DNA of 8,044 nucleotides from JAWWBN01 sp033720955 (GTDB taxonomy: Bacteria > Acidobacteriota > Thermoanaerobaculia > Multivoradales > JAHEKO01): the NCBI GenBank assembly GCA_033720955.1, contig JAWWBN010000178.1:1-8044 (forward strand), read 5' to 3'. A program made the position numbers and the translations under genes. How positions within the stretch are numbered: the stretch's first letter is position 1; each line of letters begins with the position of its first letter. The notes under the pieces are model-generated. The model worked only from the letters and a program-made list of their open reading frames with translations. It ran no database searches and was not told where the DNA came from. Shown piece by piece: positions 1-8,044 of the stretch.

Positions 1-408
1 GATCCCGCGCTGAAGAGGGTCATGGAGCGCGCCGAGGAGCGCACACGGGGCGGCTTGCGCCTCCACCTGCGGATCGCCCTGGACTACTCGGCCCGCCACG
101 CCATCGCCGCCGCCGCCCGCCGCGCCGCCGCCGCGGGCTCCCTCACCCTGGAGGAGATCGAGCGCCGGCTGGCCGGTCCCCGCGGCGGCGTCGACCTGCT
201 CGTCCGCACCGGCGGCGAGAAGCGGCTGAGCGACTTCCTGCTGTGGGAGTGCGCCTACGCCGAGCTCTGGTTCACCCGAACGATGTGGCCCGACTTCGGT
301 CCCGAAGAGCTGGGCCGCGCCGTGGCCGCCTTCCGCCGGCGCCAGCGGCGTTTCGGCGGTCTGGCCGAGGGCCCCGCCGCCGCCTCGGCCCTCCCCGCCC
401 TGATCTAG
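1..408 (+). CDS. uppS: Undecaprenyl diphosphate synthase family cis-prenyltransferase, C-terminal part (5' truncated by window)
   Basis: This is the C-terminal 135 residues of a cis-prenyltransferase. The family adds isopentenyl diphosphate units to an allylic diphosphate to make the long lipid carrier for peptidoglycan and other envelope polymers, working in the cytoplasm at the inner membrane face. The reading frame is open from base 1, so the start and the N-terminal catalytic aspartate motif lie outside the window. The family signature is clear: VDLLVRTGGEKRLSDFLLW, followed by AYAELWFT and WPDF, and an Arg-rich end (RRRQRRFGG). The Arg and Ser residues of RTGGE-x-RLS are those known to bind the isopentenyl diphosphate. 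The segment LRIALDYSARHAI takes the place of the E. coli NYGGR region and is a variant seen in some homologues. A short Ala/Pro-rich tail follows. The stop is TAG at 406-408. A membrane protein gene starts 13 bases downstream, probably in the same transcript. The family is certain; which prenyl chain length is made cannot be told. Confidence 0.88.
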   Translation, partial: DPALKRVMERAEERTRGGLRLHLRIALDYSARHAIAAAARRAAAAGSLTLEEIERRLAGPRGGVDLLVRTGGEKRLSDFLLWECAYAELWFTRTMWPDFGPEELGRAVAAFRRRQRRFGGLAEGPAAASALPALI

Positions 409-421
409 GCGACTCAGAACG

Positions 422-724
422 ATGAATCTGCGATCCAACCGATTGGTCCGGTGGGGCGCCGCGCTGCTGGCCCCGCCCGCCCTGCTCTTCCTCTACCAGC
501 TCGCTCGCGAGCTGAGCGGCCGGCTGGCGCCCCCGGTGGCCCTGGTGGGCGAGAACCCGGTGGGTCTTCTGGCTCTGGCCGGCATCGCGGCCGGGCTGCC
601 GCTAGCGGCGGCGGCGCTCGGCCTGCTGGCCGCGTGGGACCCGGCGGCGCGGCTCTCCGGCCTGAAGCTCACGGCCGCGGCGGTGGCGCTGGTGCTGGCC
701 AACATCGCCGCCCGCGCCTCCTGA
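422..724 (+). CDS. Small hydrophobic membrane protein, function unknown
   Basis: This encodes 100 residues that I do not recognise. The protein has a short basic N-terminus (MNLRSNRLVR) and three hydrophobic stretches at about residues 11-27, 48-70 and 81-97, so it is probably an inner-membrane protein with up to three helices. Ala and Leu dominate. Charged residues are confined to the linkers (about residues 28-35 and 72-79). The ATG lies 13 bases after the stop of the prenyltransferase gene, which suggests co-transcription. No strong Shine-Dalgarno sequence is visible ahead of it, so translational coupling is plausible. Support comes from the tight spacing, the strongly hydrophobic composition and strong GC bias at third codon positions. 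No conserved motif points to a function. A role near the lipid-carrier step is only a guess from position. Confidence 0.62.
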   Translation: MNLRSNRLVRWGAALLAPPALLFLYQLARELSGRLAPPVALVGENPVGLLALAGIAAGLPLAAAALGLLAAWDPAARLSGLKLTAAAVALVLANIAARAS

Positions 725-726
725 GT

Positions 727-750
727 CTTCTCGCCCCGCGGGGCGAGGAG
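727..750. terminator. Palindromic hairpin between two convergent genes, possible bidirectional terminator
   Basis: Bases 731-746 form a perfect 16-base palindrome (TCGCCCCG/CGGGGCGA). Pairing extends outward to 727 and 750 with one G-T wobble, so the RNA from either strand can fold into a strong GC stem with a small loop. It begins two bases after the plus-strand stop (724) and ends four bases before the stop of the minus-strand small gene (755), as expected for a shared terminator. Neither side has a U-tract, so it is not a canonical intrinsic terminator. It could instead protect 3' ends or be an isolated REP-like palindrome. Confidence 0.4.
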
Positions 751-754
751 GAGC

Positions 755-949
755 CTAGGCGGCCGGGCGCGTGCGCCGGCGCTCGTCGCGCTCGAGCACG
801 GATACGCCAGAGGAGGCCGGAACCTCCGCGCGACGGGGCATGGCCCAGGTCCGGCTCCACCGCCACCAGACCGACCAGGCCACCTGGTGGAAGTATGCGC
901 CCATCCCACCGATCTGTCTCAGTCGCCGCCGATCGCTGAAAACGCTCAT
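755..949 (-). CDS. Probable small Trp-rich protein (64 aa), function unknown
   Basis: This 64-residue reading frame starts at ATG 949-947 and stops at TAG 757-755. An AAGGAG sequence lies six bases ahead of the ATG, the best ribosome binding site I found in the window. That is why I prefer this start to an in-frame ATG further upstream (988). Third codon positions are about 84 percent G+C by my count, against about 65 percent for the first two, which is coding-like. A mirror frame on the plus strand shares the same third positions, so composition alone does not fix the strand. The protein has a basic N-terminus (MSVFSDRRRLRQ), then a central segment with five tryptophans at residues 25, 28, 29, 31 and 35 (AWSVWWRWSRTW), then a charged tail (ERDERRRTR). 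No family is recognised. It is divergent from kynU and convergent with the small membrane gene. It might be a spurious frame in an intergenic region. Confidence 0.45.
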   Translation of the reverse strand: MSVFSDRRRLRQIGGMGAYFHQVAWSVWWRWSRTWAMPRRAEVPASSGVSVLERDERRRTRPAA

Positions 950-955
950 CTCAAA

Positions 956-961
956 CTCCTT
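956..961 (-). promoter_or_regulatory. Shine-Dalgarno site of the small Trp-rich gene
   Basis: On the minus strand this reads AAGGAG, with six bases (TTTGAG) between it and the ATG at 949-947. Sequence and spacing are both close to ideal. It decides the start of the small ORF and is the main reason to believe that ORF is translated. Confidence 0.5.
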
Positions 962-1025
962 GCTCGGGCGCTCTCTCCGGCCCGCCAACGGGTAATGCAG
1001 AGGTCGTGCCGGCGCCCTGCCGGGG

Positions 1026-1083
1026 CTCCCGGCCGCTCCCTCCCGGGAGACGCCCGTCGCCCCGTTAGACTGGTCTACGTAGA
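1026..1083. promoter_or_regulatory. Intergenic region upstream of kynU with a hairpin and overlapping palindromic operator-like elements
   Basis: The 156-base gap between the small minus-strand gene and kynU (950-1105) should hold promoters for both. It contains a 7-bp hairpin, CTCCCGG (1026-1032) with CCGGGAG (1043-1049), whose right half overlaps a perfect palindrome CTCCCGGGAG (1040-1049). Downstream, TAGAC-TG-GTCTA (1066-1077) has perfect 5-bp arms. It overlaps a second perfect palindrome, TCTACGTAGA (1074-1083), so the TAGA/TCTA element appears three times in 18 bases, ending 22 bases before the kynU ATG. This AT-richer patch stands out from its surroundings and is a plausible regulator site, or one overlapping a promoter. 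I could not define a convincing -35/-10 pair. The functional reading is inference. Confidence 0.3.
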
Positions 1084-1105
1084 AAAACCCTTCGCAGATG
1101 CGCCG

Positions 1106-2347
1106 ATGAGCTCACACGACGCCGAAGTCCGCCGCCGGGACGCCGCCGACCCCCTCGCGCCGGCCCGCGCCCGTTTCCGGATCCCCGACGGCCGGATCTA
1201 CCTGGACGGCAACTCGCTGGGCGCCCTCCCGGCGGAGGCCGGCGCCCGGATGACGGCGGCGATCGAGCGGGAGTGGGGCGACGGCCTGGTCGCGAGCTGG
1301 AACGACGCCGGCTGGTACGAGCTCCCCCTGGCCCTGGGCGACCGGGTGGGGGGGCTGGTCGGCGCCGCGGCGGGGCAGGTAGCGGTCTGCGACACCACGA
1401 CCCTCAACCTGTTCAAGGCTCTCCACGCCGCCCTCGGCCTGCGGCCCGAGCGCCGGGTGGTGGTGATGGAGGAGGCCGACTTCCCCGCCAACCTGTACAT
1501 CGCGGAGGGGGTGCTGGGCAGCGCCGGCAGGCCGCTGGAGCGACGCCTGGTGCCCCGGGGCGAGGACCCCGCCGGCGCCCTCGACGAGACGGTGGCCGTG
1601 CTCGCTCTCAGCCACGTCAACTACCGCGGCGGCGCCCGCCACGATCTCGAGGCGCTCACCCGGGCGGCCCACCAGGCGGGCGCCCTCGCGGTGTGGGACC
1701 TCTGTCACAGCGCCGGGGCGCTGCCGGTGGAGCTGGACGCGGCCGGGGCCGACTTCGCCGTGGGCTGCACCTACAAGTACCTGAACGGCGGCCCCGGCGC
1801 GCCGGCCTGGATCTACGCCGCCCGGCGGCACCTGGCCGACGCCCGGCAGCCGCTGACCGGCTGGATGGGGCACGGCGCCCCGTTCGAGTTCGAGCCCGGC
1901 TACCGGCCCGACCCCGGCATCCGCCGCTTCCTCTGCGGCACCCCCCACATCCTCTCGATGCGCGCCGCCGAGGCCGGCCTCGCCACCTTCGAGGGGGTGT
2001 CGATGCGGGAGGTGGAGGCGAAGGCGGCGAGCCTGACCTCGCTCTTCATCGAGCGGGTGGAGGACCTGGCCGGCGCCGACGCCCCACCGCTGGTGAGCCC
2101 CCGCGCCCCCGAGAGGAGGGGCGCCCAGGTCAGCTTCGCCCACGACGACGGCTACGCGGTGGTCCAGGCCATGATCCGCCGCGGGGTGGTGGGCGACTTT
2201 CGCGCCCCCGACGTGATGCGCTTCGGCTTCGCGCCGCTCTACCTGACCCACTCCGACGCGGCGCGCGCGGCGGAGGTGCTCGTGGAGTGCCTGGATCCGG
2301 CGGTGTGGAGAGACCCGCGCCATGCCCGACACGCGACCGTCACCTGA
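1106..2347 (+). CDS. kynU: Kynureninase (L-kynurenine hydrolase)
   Basis: Kynureninase is a PLP-dependent enzyme that cleaves L-kynurenine to anthranilate and L-alanine in tryptophan catabolism, in the cytoplasm. The product is 413 residues, the normal family length. Visible landmarks, in order: DAADPLAPAR (12-21), YLDGNSLG (32-39), the catalytic-core segment VWDLCHSAGALP with Asp198 expected to hold the PLP pyridine nitrogen, TYKYLNGGPG with Lys224 as the Schiff-base lysine, GWMGH (252-256), FLCGTP (275-280), and a C-terminal MRFGFAPLYLTH with Arg372 expected to help bind the substrate carboxylate. I chose ATG 1106 because known kynureninases begin about a dozen residues before DAADPLA. The frame is open back to 887, but that stretch does not resemble the family and spans the operator-like elements. 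No clear Shine-Dalgarno site precedes the ATG. No tryptophan dioxygenase or kynurenine formamidase gene lies in the window. The gene is convergent with the minus-strand kinase, 66 bases away. Confidence 0.94.
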   Translation: MSSHDAEVRRRDAADPLAPARARFRIPDGRIYLDGNSLGALPAEAGARMTAAIEREWGDGLVASWNDAGWYELPLALGDRVGGLVGAAAGQVAVCDTTTLNLFKALHAALGLRPERRVVVMEEADFPANLYIAEGVLGSAGRPLERRLVPRGEDPAGALDETVAVLALSHVNYRGGARHDLEALTRAAHQAGALAVWDLCHSAGALPVELDAAGADFAVGCTYKYLNGGPGAPAWIYAARRHLADARQPLTGWMGHGAPFEFEPGYRPDPGIRRFLCGTPHILSMRAAEAGLATFEGVSMREVEAKAASLTSLFIERVEDLAGADAPPLVSPRAPERRGAQVSFAHDDGYAVVQAMIRRGVVGDFRAPDVMRFGFAPLYLTHSDAARAAEVLVECLDPAVWRDPRHARHATVT

Positions 2348-2413
2348 GGGCCCGAACGGCCTCCGGAGAGTCTCGAGCCGACGGCGGAACGCGGCCCGAC
2401 GGCAGCCGGCGAG

Positions 2414-5161
<2,748 letters not shown>

Positions 5162-5285
5162 CTTGAGTCGCCTTCCCGAGGCCGGCGCTCTCGTCGCGAG
5201 ATCGCCGCCACTCTGCCACCCGGGGACTCGCGCTCACTCTACTACCAGGCGAATGCGCCCCGGACCCGATGCCCCTCGACCGGCC

Positions 5286-5314
5286 CCGCGGTGGCTTCCC
5301 TCGAGACACCGCGG
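5286..5314. promoter_or_regulatory. Perfect inverted repeat CCGCGGTG-N13-CACCGCGG in the kinase spacer
   Basis: The arms are 5286-5293 and 5307-5314, 8 bp each with no mismatch, separated by 13 bases. The two arm centres are 21 bases apart, about two DNA turns, which would suit a dimeric DNA-binding protein. It could equally fold as an RNA hairpin in the leader of the plus-strand kinase. GC-rich chance palindromes occur, but 8 perfect pairs in a 217-base spacer is notable. Confidence 0.35.
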
Positions 5315-5333
5315 ACTCCCCGGCCCGGCGACC

Positions 5334-5352
5334 GGCGAGTGACATACTCGCC
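5334..5352. promoter_or_regulatory. Perfect inverted repeat GGCGAGT-GACAT-ACTCGCC ahead of the plus-strand kinase
   Basis: The arms are 5334-5340 and 5346-5352, 7 bp each and perfect, around a 5-base loop. The element ends 26 bases before the ATG at 5379. A weak -10-like CATACT (5343-5348) sits inside it, so a protein bound here could block transcription. As RNA it would form a compact stem-loop just upstream of the start codon. Its role is inferred from position and symmetry only. Confidence 0.35.
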
Positions 5353-5378
5353 CCACGCACTCCTCGAGCGAGCTAGCC

Positions 5379-7883
5379 ATGGTCGGCCAGACTGTCTCTC
5401 ACTACAAGATCCTCGAGAAGCTCGGCGGCGGGGGCATGGGGCTGGTCTACCGCGCCCAGGATCTCGAGCTGAGTCGCCAGGTGGCGATCAAGCTCCTGCC
5501 CGACGAGCTGGTCCGGGACGCCGGGGCCCTGGCGCGCTTCCGCCGGGAGGCGCAGACCGCCTCGGCTCTCAACCACCCCCACATCTGCACGATCCACGGC
5601 ATCGGCGAGCACGAGGGCCGGCCCTTCCTCGTGATGGAGCTGATGGAGGGCGAGACGCTCCAGCGCCGGATCGACGGCCGTCCGCTGCCGACCGAGCGGC
5701 TGCTCGAGCTCGGCGCCCAGCTCGCGGACGCGCTCCAGGCCGCGCACGCGGAGGGGATCGTCCACCGCGACATCAAGCCGGCCAACATCTTCGTGACCGC
5801 CCACGGCGAAGCCAAGATCCTCGATTTCGGGCTGGCGAAGATTCGAGAGGCACCCGCCGGCCCCTCCGAGCGGAGCCAGGCCCCCACCGAGCTGATCCTG
5901 ACCCGCCCGGGCACGACGGTGGGAACCGTCTACTACATGTCGCCGGAGCAGGTGCAGGGGGACGGCCTGGACCCCCGGACAGACCTCTTCTCGCTCGGAG
6001 TGGTGCTCTACGAGATGGCGACGGGACGGCGGCCTTTCGAGGGCAAGACGGTGGGCGCGATCTCGAACGAGATCCTGACCCGGAGCCCTCCCCCGCCCAC
6101 CCGTCTGAATCCGCAGCTTCCTTCGGAGCTCGACGGGATCGTGAGCAAGCTGCTCGAGAAGAACCGGGATCTTCGCTATCAGAGCGCCTCGGATCTCCAG
6201 GTAGACCTCCGACGGCTGCTCCGGGAGGCGACCCGGGCGCAGCCGCCTGCCTCGGCAGAGGCCCTGCCCGCGTCTCCTCTTCGACGCTCCCTGCGCGGCT
6301 GGCAGGCGGGCCTCGGCGCGGCGGCGGTTCTGCTCGCCGTCGGCGCCGTCATCTGGCTCGCCGCCGACCGGGAGGCTGCCGACGCCCCTCCTTCGCCCGA
6401 GGTCCCCTCCGCCTCGATCGCGGTCCTGCCGTTCGCGGACCTGAGCCCGCAGAAGGACCAGGGCTACTTCACCGATGGACTCAGCGAAGAGCTGATCAAC
6501 GCTTTCGCGCAGGTCCCGGGCCTGCGCGTCGCGGCGCGGACCTCCTCCTTTCAGTTCAGGGGCGGGAACGAGGACCTGCGGGCCGTCGGCGAGAAACTGA
6601 ACGTGGCGACCCTGCTGGAGGGCAGCGTGCGCAAGTCAGACAACCAGTTGCGGATCACGGCGCAGCTCGTCAGTGCGGCCGACGGCTTCGAGCTGTGGTC
6701 CAGGAGCTACGACCGGGAGCTCGACGACATCTTCGTGATCCAGGAGGAGATCGCCCGCTCGGTGGCGGCGGCTCTCCAGGGCCCGCTCGTGGGCCAGGGC
6801 TCCGCCCTGTCGAGACCGCGGGCGGGGAACGCGGAGGCCTACAGCGCCTACCTGAGGGGCCAGCTCTTCCTCGACCAACGCAGTTGGCAGAGCGCCCGTC
6901 GCCACTTCGAACGAGCTCTGGCCGTCGATCCCGCCTACGCCCTGGCCCGGGTCGGGCTCGGCGCCACCTACCTCAATCTCGGAGGTGGCTCGCTCCTCTC
7001 CATGGAGGAGGCCTGCCCGAGAGCACGGGAGGCGGTGGAGACGGCGCTCGAGCTGGACCCGAGGCTGCCGGAGGCCTGGGCCCTCCTGGCGAACGTCAGA
7101 CGCTTTTGCGACCTGGACTGGGCCGGCGCCTACGCCGCCGCGAAGGAGGCCCTGGCCCGTGGCCCGAGCAGCGTCCATGCGCTCCGAGCCGGCGCCGGCG
7201 CGGCGCAGACCCTCGGTCGTCACCAGGAGGCGATCGCGCTCGCGCGCCGCGCCGTCGAGCTCGATCCCCTGAGCGTCGGCGCCCTGAGGAGGCTCGGGAT
7301 CACCCTGCGCAACGCAGGCCGTCTGGACGAGGCCGAGGCGATCTACACCCAGGCTCTCGAGCTCGGGCCGGCGCAGGTCGTCCGCCCCTCTCTGGCTATC
7401 GTTCACCTCCTGCAGGGCCGGCCGGAGGCGGCGCTCGAAGAGCTCGCCCAGGAGTCCTCCGAGGCGAACTCCCGCCTCTTCGCCCTGGCGCTCGCCTACC
7501 ACGACCTCGATCGGCAGGAGGAGGCGGAGGCAGCCATGGCGGAGCTGATCGAGGGCTACCGGACGACGGACGCGTTCCAGATCGCCGTCGTGTACGCCTA
7601 CCGGGGCGACTCCGACCTGGCGTTCGAGTGGCTCGAGCGAGCGCTCGACCAGCGCGACCCGGGACTCGCCGCCGCCGGGTTCTACCTGGGGCTCGACCGC
7701 CTCCACGACGACCCCCGCTGGCCTCTGTTTCTGGAGAAGCTGGGGCTGGCGGACGCGGCGGCCGGAGGCCCGGAGCCGACCGCGGCTCACTCGCCCTGGA
7801 GCTCGGCCGCCACCCGCTCGACCTCTCTCCACACCCGCATCACGTTGCCGGAGAGGATCTTCTCGATCTCCTCCTCGGCGTAG
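5379..7883 (+). CDS. Receptor Ser/Thr protein kinase with TolB-like domain and TPR repeats (plus-strand paralogue)
   Basis: This encodes 834 residues with the same design as its divergent neighbour. The kinase domain (about 9-280) has Gly-rich loop GGGGMG (16-21), Lys38 in VAIKLL, Glu57, HRDIKPAN (129-136), DFG (149-151) and MSPE (187-190), so it should be active. One membrane helix lies at about 309-328 after the basic LRRSLRGW. A TolB-like domain spans about 345-465 (IAVLPFADLSPQKDQ, YFTDGLSEELI, LLEGSVRKS, SRSYDRELDDIF). TPR-type repeats run from about 485 to 760, with clear consensus units at about 485-533, 545-575, 585-630 and 633-665. The family-like end is DPRWPLFLEKLGLADA (778-793). 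After that, about 40 residues rich in Ala, Ser and Thr read antisense into the dipeptidase gene until a TAG at 7881-7883, so the tail may not be ancestral. The start ATG matches the paralogue exactly; no strong ribosome binding site is seen. Signal and substrates are unknown. Confidence 0.93.
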   Translation: MVGQTVSHYKILEKLGGGGMGLVYRAQDLELSRQVAIKLLPDELVRDAGALARFRREAQTASALNHPHICTIHGIGEHEGRPFLVMELMEGETLQRRIDGRPLPTERLLELGAQLADALQAAHAEGIVHRDIKPANIFVTAHGEAKILDFGLAKIREAPAGPSERSQAPTELILTRPGTTVGTVYYMSPEQVQGDGLDPRTDLFSLGVVLYEMATGRRPFEGKTVGAISNEILTRSPPPPTRLNPQLPSELDGIVSKLLEKNRDLRYQSASDLQVDLRRLLREATRAQPPASAEALPASPLRRSLRGWQAGLGAAAVLLAVGAVIWLAADREAADAPPSPEVPSASIAVLPFADLSPQKDQGYFTDGLSEELINAFAQVPGLRVAARTSSFQFRGGNEDLRAVGEKLNVATLLEGSVRKSDNQLRITAQLVSAADGFELWSRSYDRELDDIFVIQEEIARSVAAALQGPLVGQGSALSRPRAGNAEAYSAYLRGQLFLDQRSWQSARRHFERALAVDPAYALARVGLGATYLNLGGGSLLSMEEACPRAREAVETALELDPRLPEAWALLANVRRFCDLDWAGAYAAAKEALARGPSSVHALRAGAGAAQTLGRHQEAIALARRAVELDPLSVGALRRLGITLRNAGRLDEAEAIYTQALELGPAQVVRPSLAIVHLLQGRPEAALEELAQESSEANSRLFALALAYHDLDRQEEAEAAMAELIEGYRTTDAFQIAVVYAYRGDSDLAFEWLERALDQRDPGLAAAGFYLGLDRLHDDPRWPLFLEKLGLADAAAGGPEPTAAHSPWSSAATRSTSLHTRITLPERIFSISSSA

Positions 7884-8044
7884 CCGCGCACCAGCAGCTC
7901 GGCCACCAGGTTCGGGAGCTTCGAGACGTCCTCCAGGCCCACCGGCAGGGTCGGGCCCACCCCGTCGTAGTCGGAGCCGATGCCCACGTGGTCGATCCCC
8001 ACCAGCTCGACCACGTGGTCGATGTGGTCGGCCACCACGCCGAC
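7787..8044 (-). CDS. Membrane (renal-type) dipeptidase, peptidase family M19, C-terminal part
   Basis: This is the last 85 residues of a zinc dipeptidase of family M19, relatives of mammalian renal dipeptidase that hydrolyse various dipeptides. The frame is still open at base 8044, so most of the gene, including the N-terminal metal-binding HxD, lies beyond the window. Diagnostic sequence: HIDHVVELVGIDHVGIGSDY (residues 8-27) continuing as DGVG, where the Asp of GSD(Y/F)DG is the conserved catalytic-site aspartate of the family; then GLEDVSKLPNLVAELL (36-51), RGY, and ILSGNVMRVW (63-72). The end ELQGE-stop (TGA at 7789-7787) is normal for the family. Its 3' end overlaps the convergent kinase gene by 97 bases. 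Because the conserved GN-x-x-RVW motif lies in the overlap, the dipeptidase is probably the older occupant there. Many bacterial members are exported lipoproteins; that cannot be judged from this part. Confidence 0.92.
   Translation of the reverse strand, partial: VGVVADHIDHVVELVGIDHVGIGSDYDGVGPTLPVGLEDVSKLPNLVAELLVRGYAEEEIEKILSGNVMRVWREVERVAAELQGE

Larger units (their letters stand above)
5162..5378. promoter_or_regulatory. Divergent promoter spacer between the two kinase genes
   Basis: This 217-base gap must carry the 5' control of both kinases unless they are transcribed from within neighbouring genes. It contains two perfect inverted repeats on the plus-gene side, listed separately. The minus gene has a GGAAGG ribosome binding site at 5171-5176. 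The plus gene has no clear Shine-Dalgarno sequence in the 25 bases before its ATG. I found no convincing -35/-10 promoter pair on either strand; CATACT at 5343-5348 is only a weak -10 candidate. No small ORF here looks real. Confidence 0.5.

Noticed and set aside
771..995. A 74-residue plus-strand frame mirroring the Trp-rich small ORF.
   Set aside because: It shares third codon positions with the minus-strand ORF, so composition does not exclude it, but it has no good ribosome binding site and no recognisable motif. The minus frame is better supported.
887..1105. An in-frame extension of kynureninase by 73 residues from an upstream ATG at 887.
   Set aside because: The extension does not resemble kynureninases, crosses the palindromic elements and overlaps the small minus-strand ORF. 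The ATG at 1106 fits the family N-terminus.
1112..2332. A 406-residue open frame on the minus strand opposite kynU.
   Set aside because: Long antisense frames are expected in GC-rich coding DNA. The product is a low-complexity Gly/Arg/His/Val-rich sequence with no motif, while the plus strand is an unmistakable kynureninase.
2346..2363. A possible terminator hairpin after kynU (GGCC-CGAAC-GGCC with flanking GA/TC).
   Set aside because: Only four firm pairs, overlap with the stop codon and no U-tract on either strand; too weak to call in such GC-rich DNA.

Overview
The window is a GC-rich (visibly around 70 percent) bacterial chromosome segment with seven genes, two of them cut by the window edges. 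The clearest taxonomic hint is a pair of receptor-type Ser/Thr kinases built as kinase, one membrane helix, a TolB-like domain and TPR repeats. This architecture is abundant in Acidobacteriota and also occurs in some other GC-rich soil and marine phyla. Acidobacteriota is my best guess, by inference only; no rRNA or other phylogenetic marker is present.

Layout: (1) 1-408 (+) is the C-terminal part of a cis-prenyltransferase of the undecaprenyl diphosphate synthase family, followed 13 bases later by a 100-residue membrane protein of unknown function (422-724, +). (2) 725-1105 is a low-density region. It holds a palindromic hairpin (727-750) and a probable 64-residue, tryptophan-rich small gene on the minus strand (755-949) with a good Shine-Dalgarno site. 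Between that gene and kynU lies a candidate operator of overlapping TAGAC/GTCTA arms. (3) 1106-2347 (+) is a full-length kynureninase. (4) 2414-5161 (-) and 5379-7883 (+) are two divergently transcribed, paralogous receptor kinases separated by a 217-base spacer with two perfect inverted repeats. Their first 280 residues align without gaps and are about 76 percent identical by hand count, while their sensor halves have diverged strongly. (5) 7787-8044 (-) is the C-terminal part of an M19 (renal-type) dipeptidase. Its 3' end overlaps the 3' end of the plus-strand kinase by 97 bases.

How the genes relate: after the first two genes, neighbours alternate in orientation, so this is not one operon. 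uppS and the small membrane gene are probably co-transcribed. The two kinases look like a duplicated signalling pair sharing a regulatory spacer, with cytoplasmic kinase domains of probably similar specificity joined to different extracytoplasmic TolB/TPR tails. Kynureninase and the dipeptidase are catabolic enzymes with no partner genes visible here. I see no tRNA, rRNA, CRISPR array, transposase or phage gene. I recognise no established defence or mobile system. The most distinctive structure is the inverted kinase pair with its patchy DNA conservation, followed by the Trp-rich small ORF beside a tryptophan-catabolism gene.
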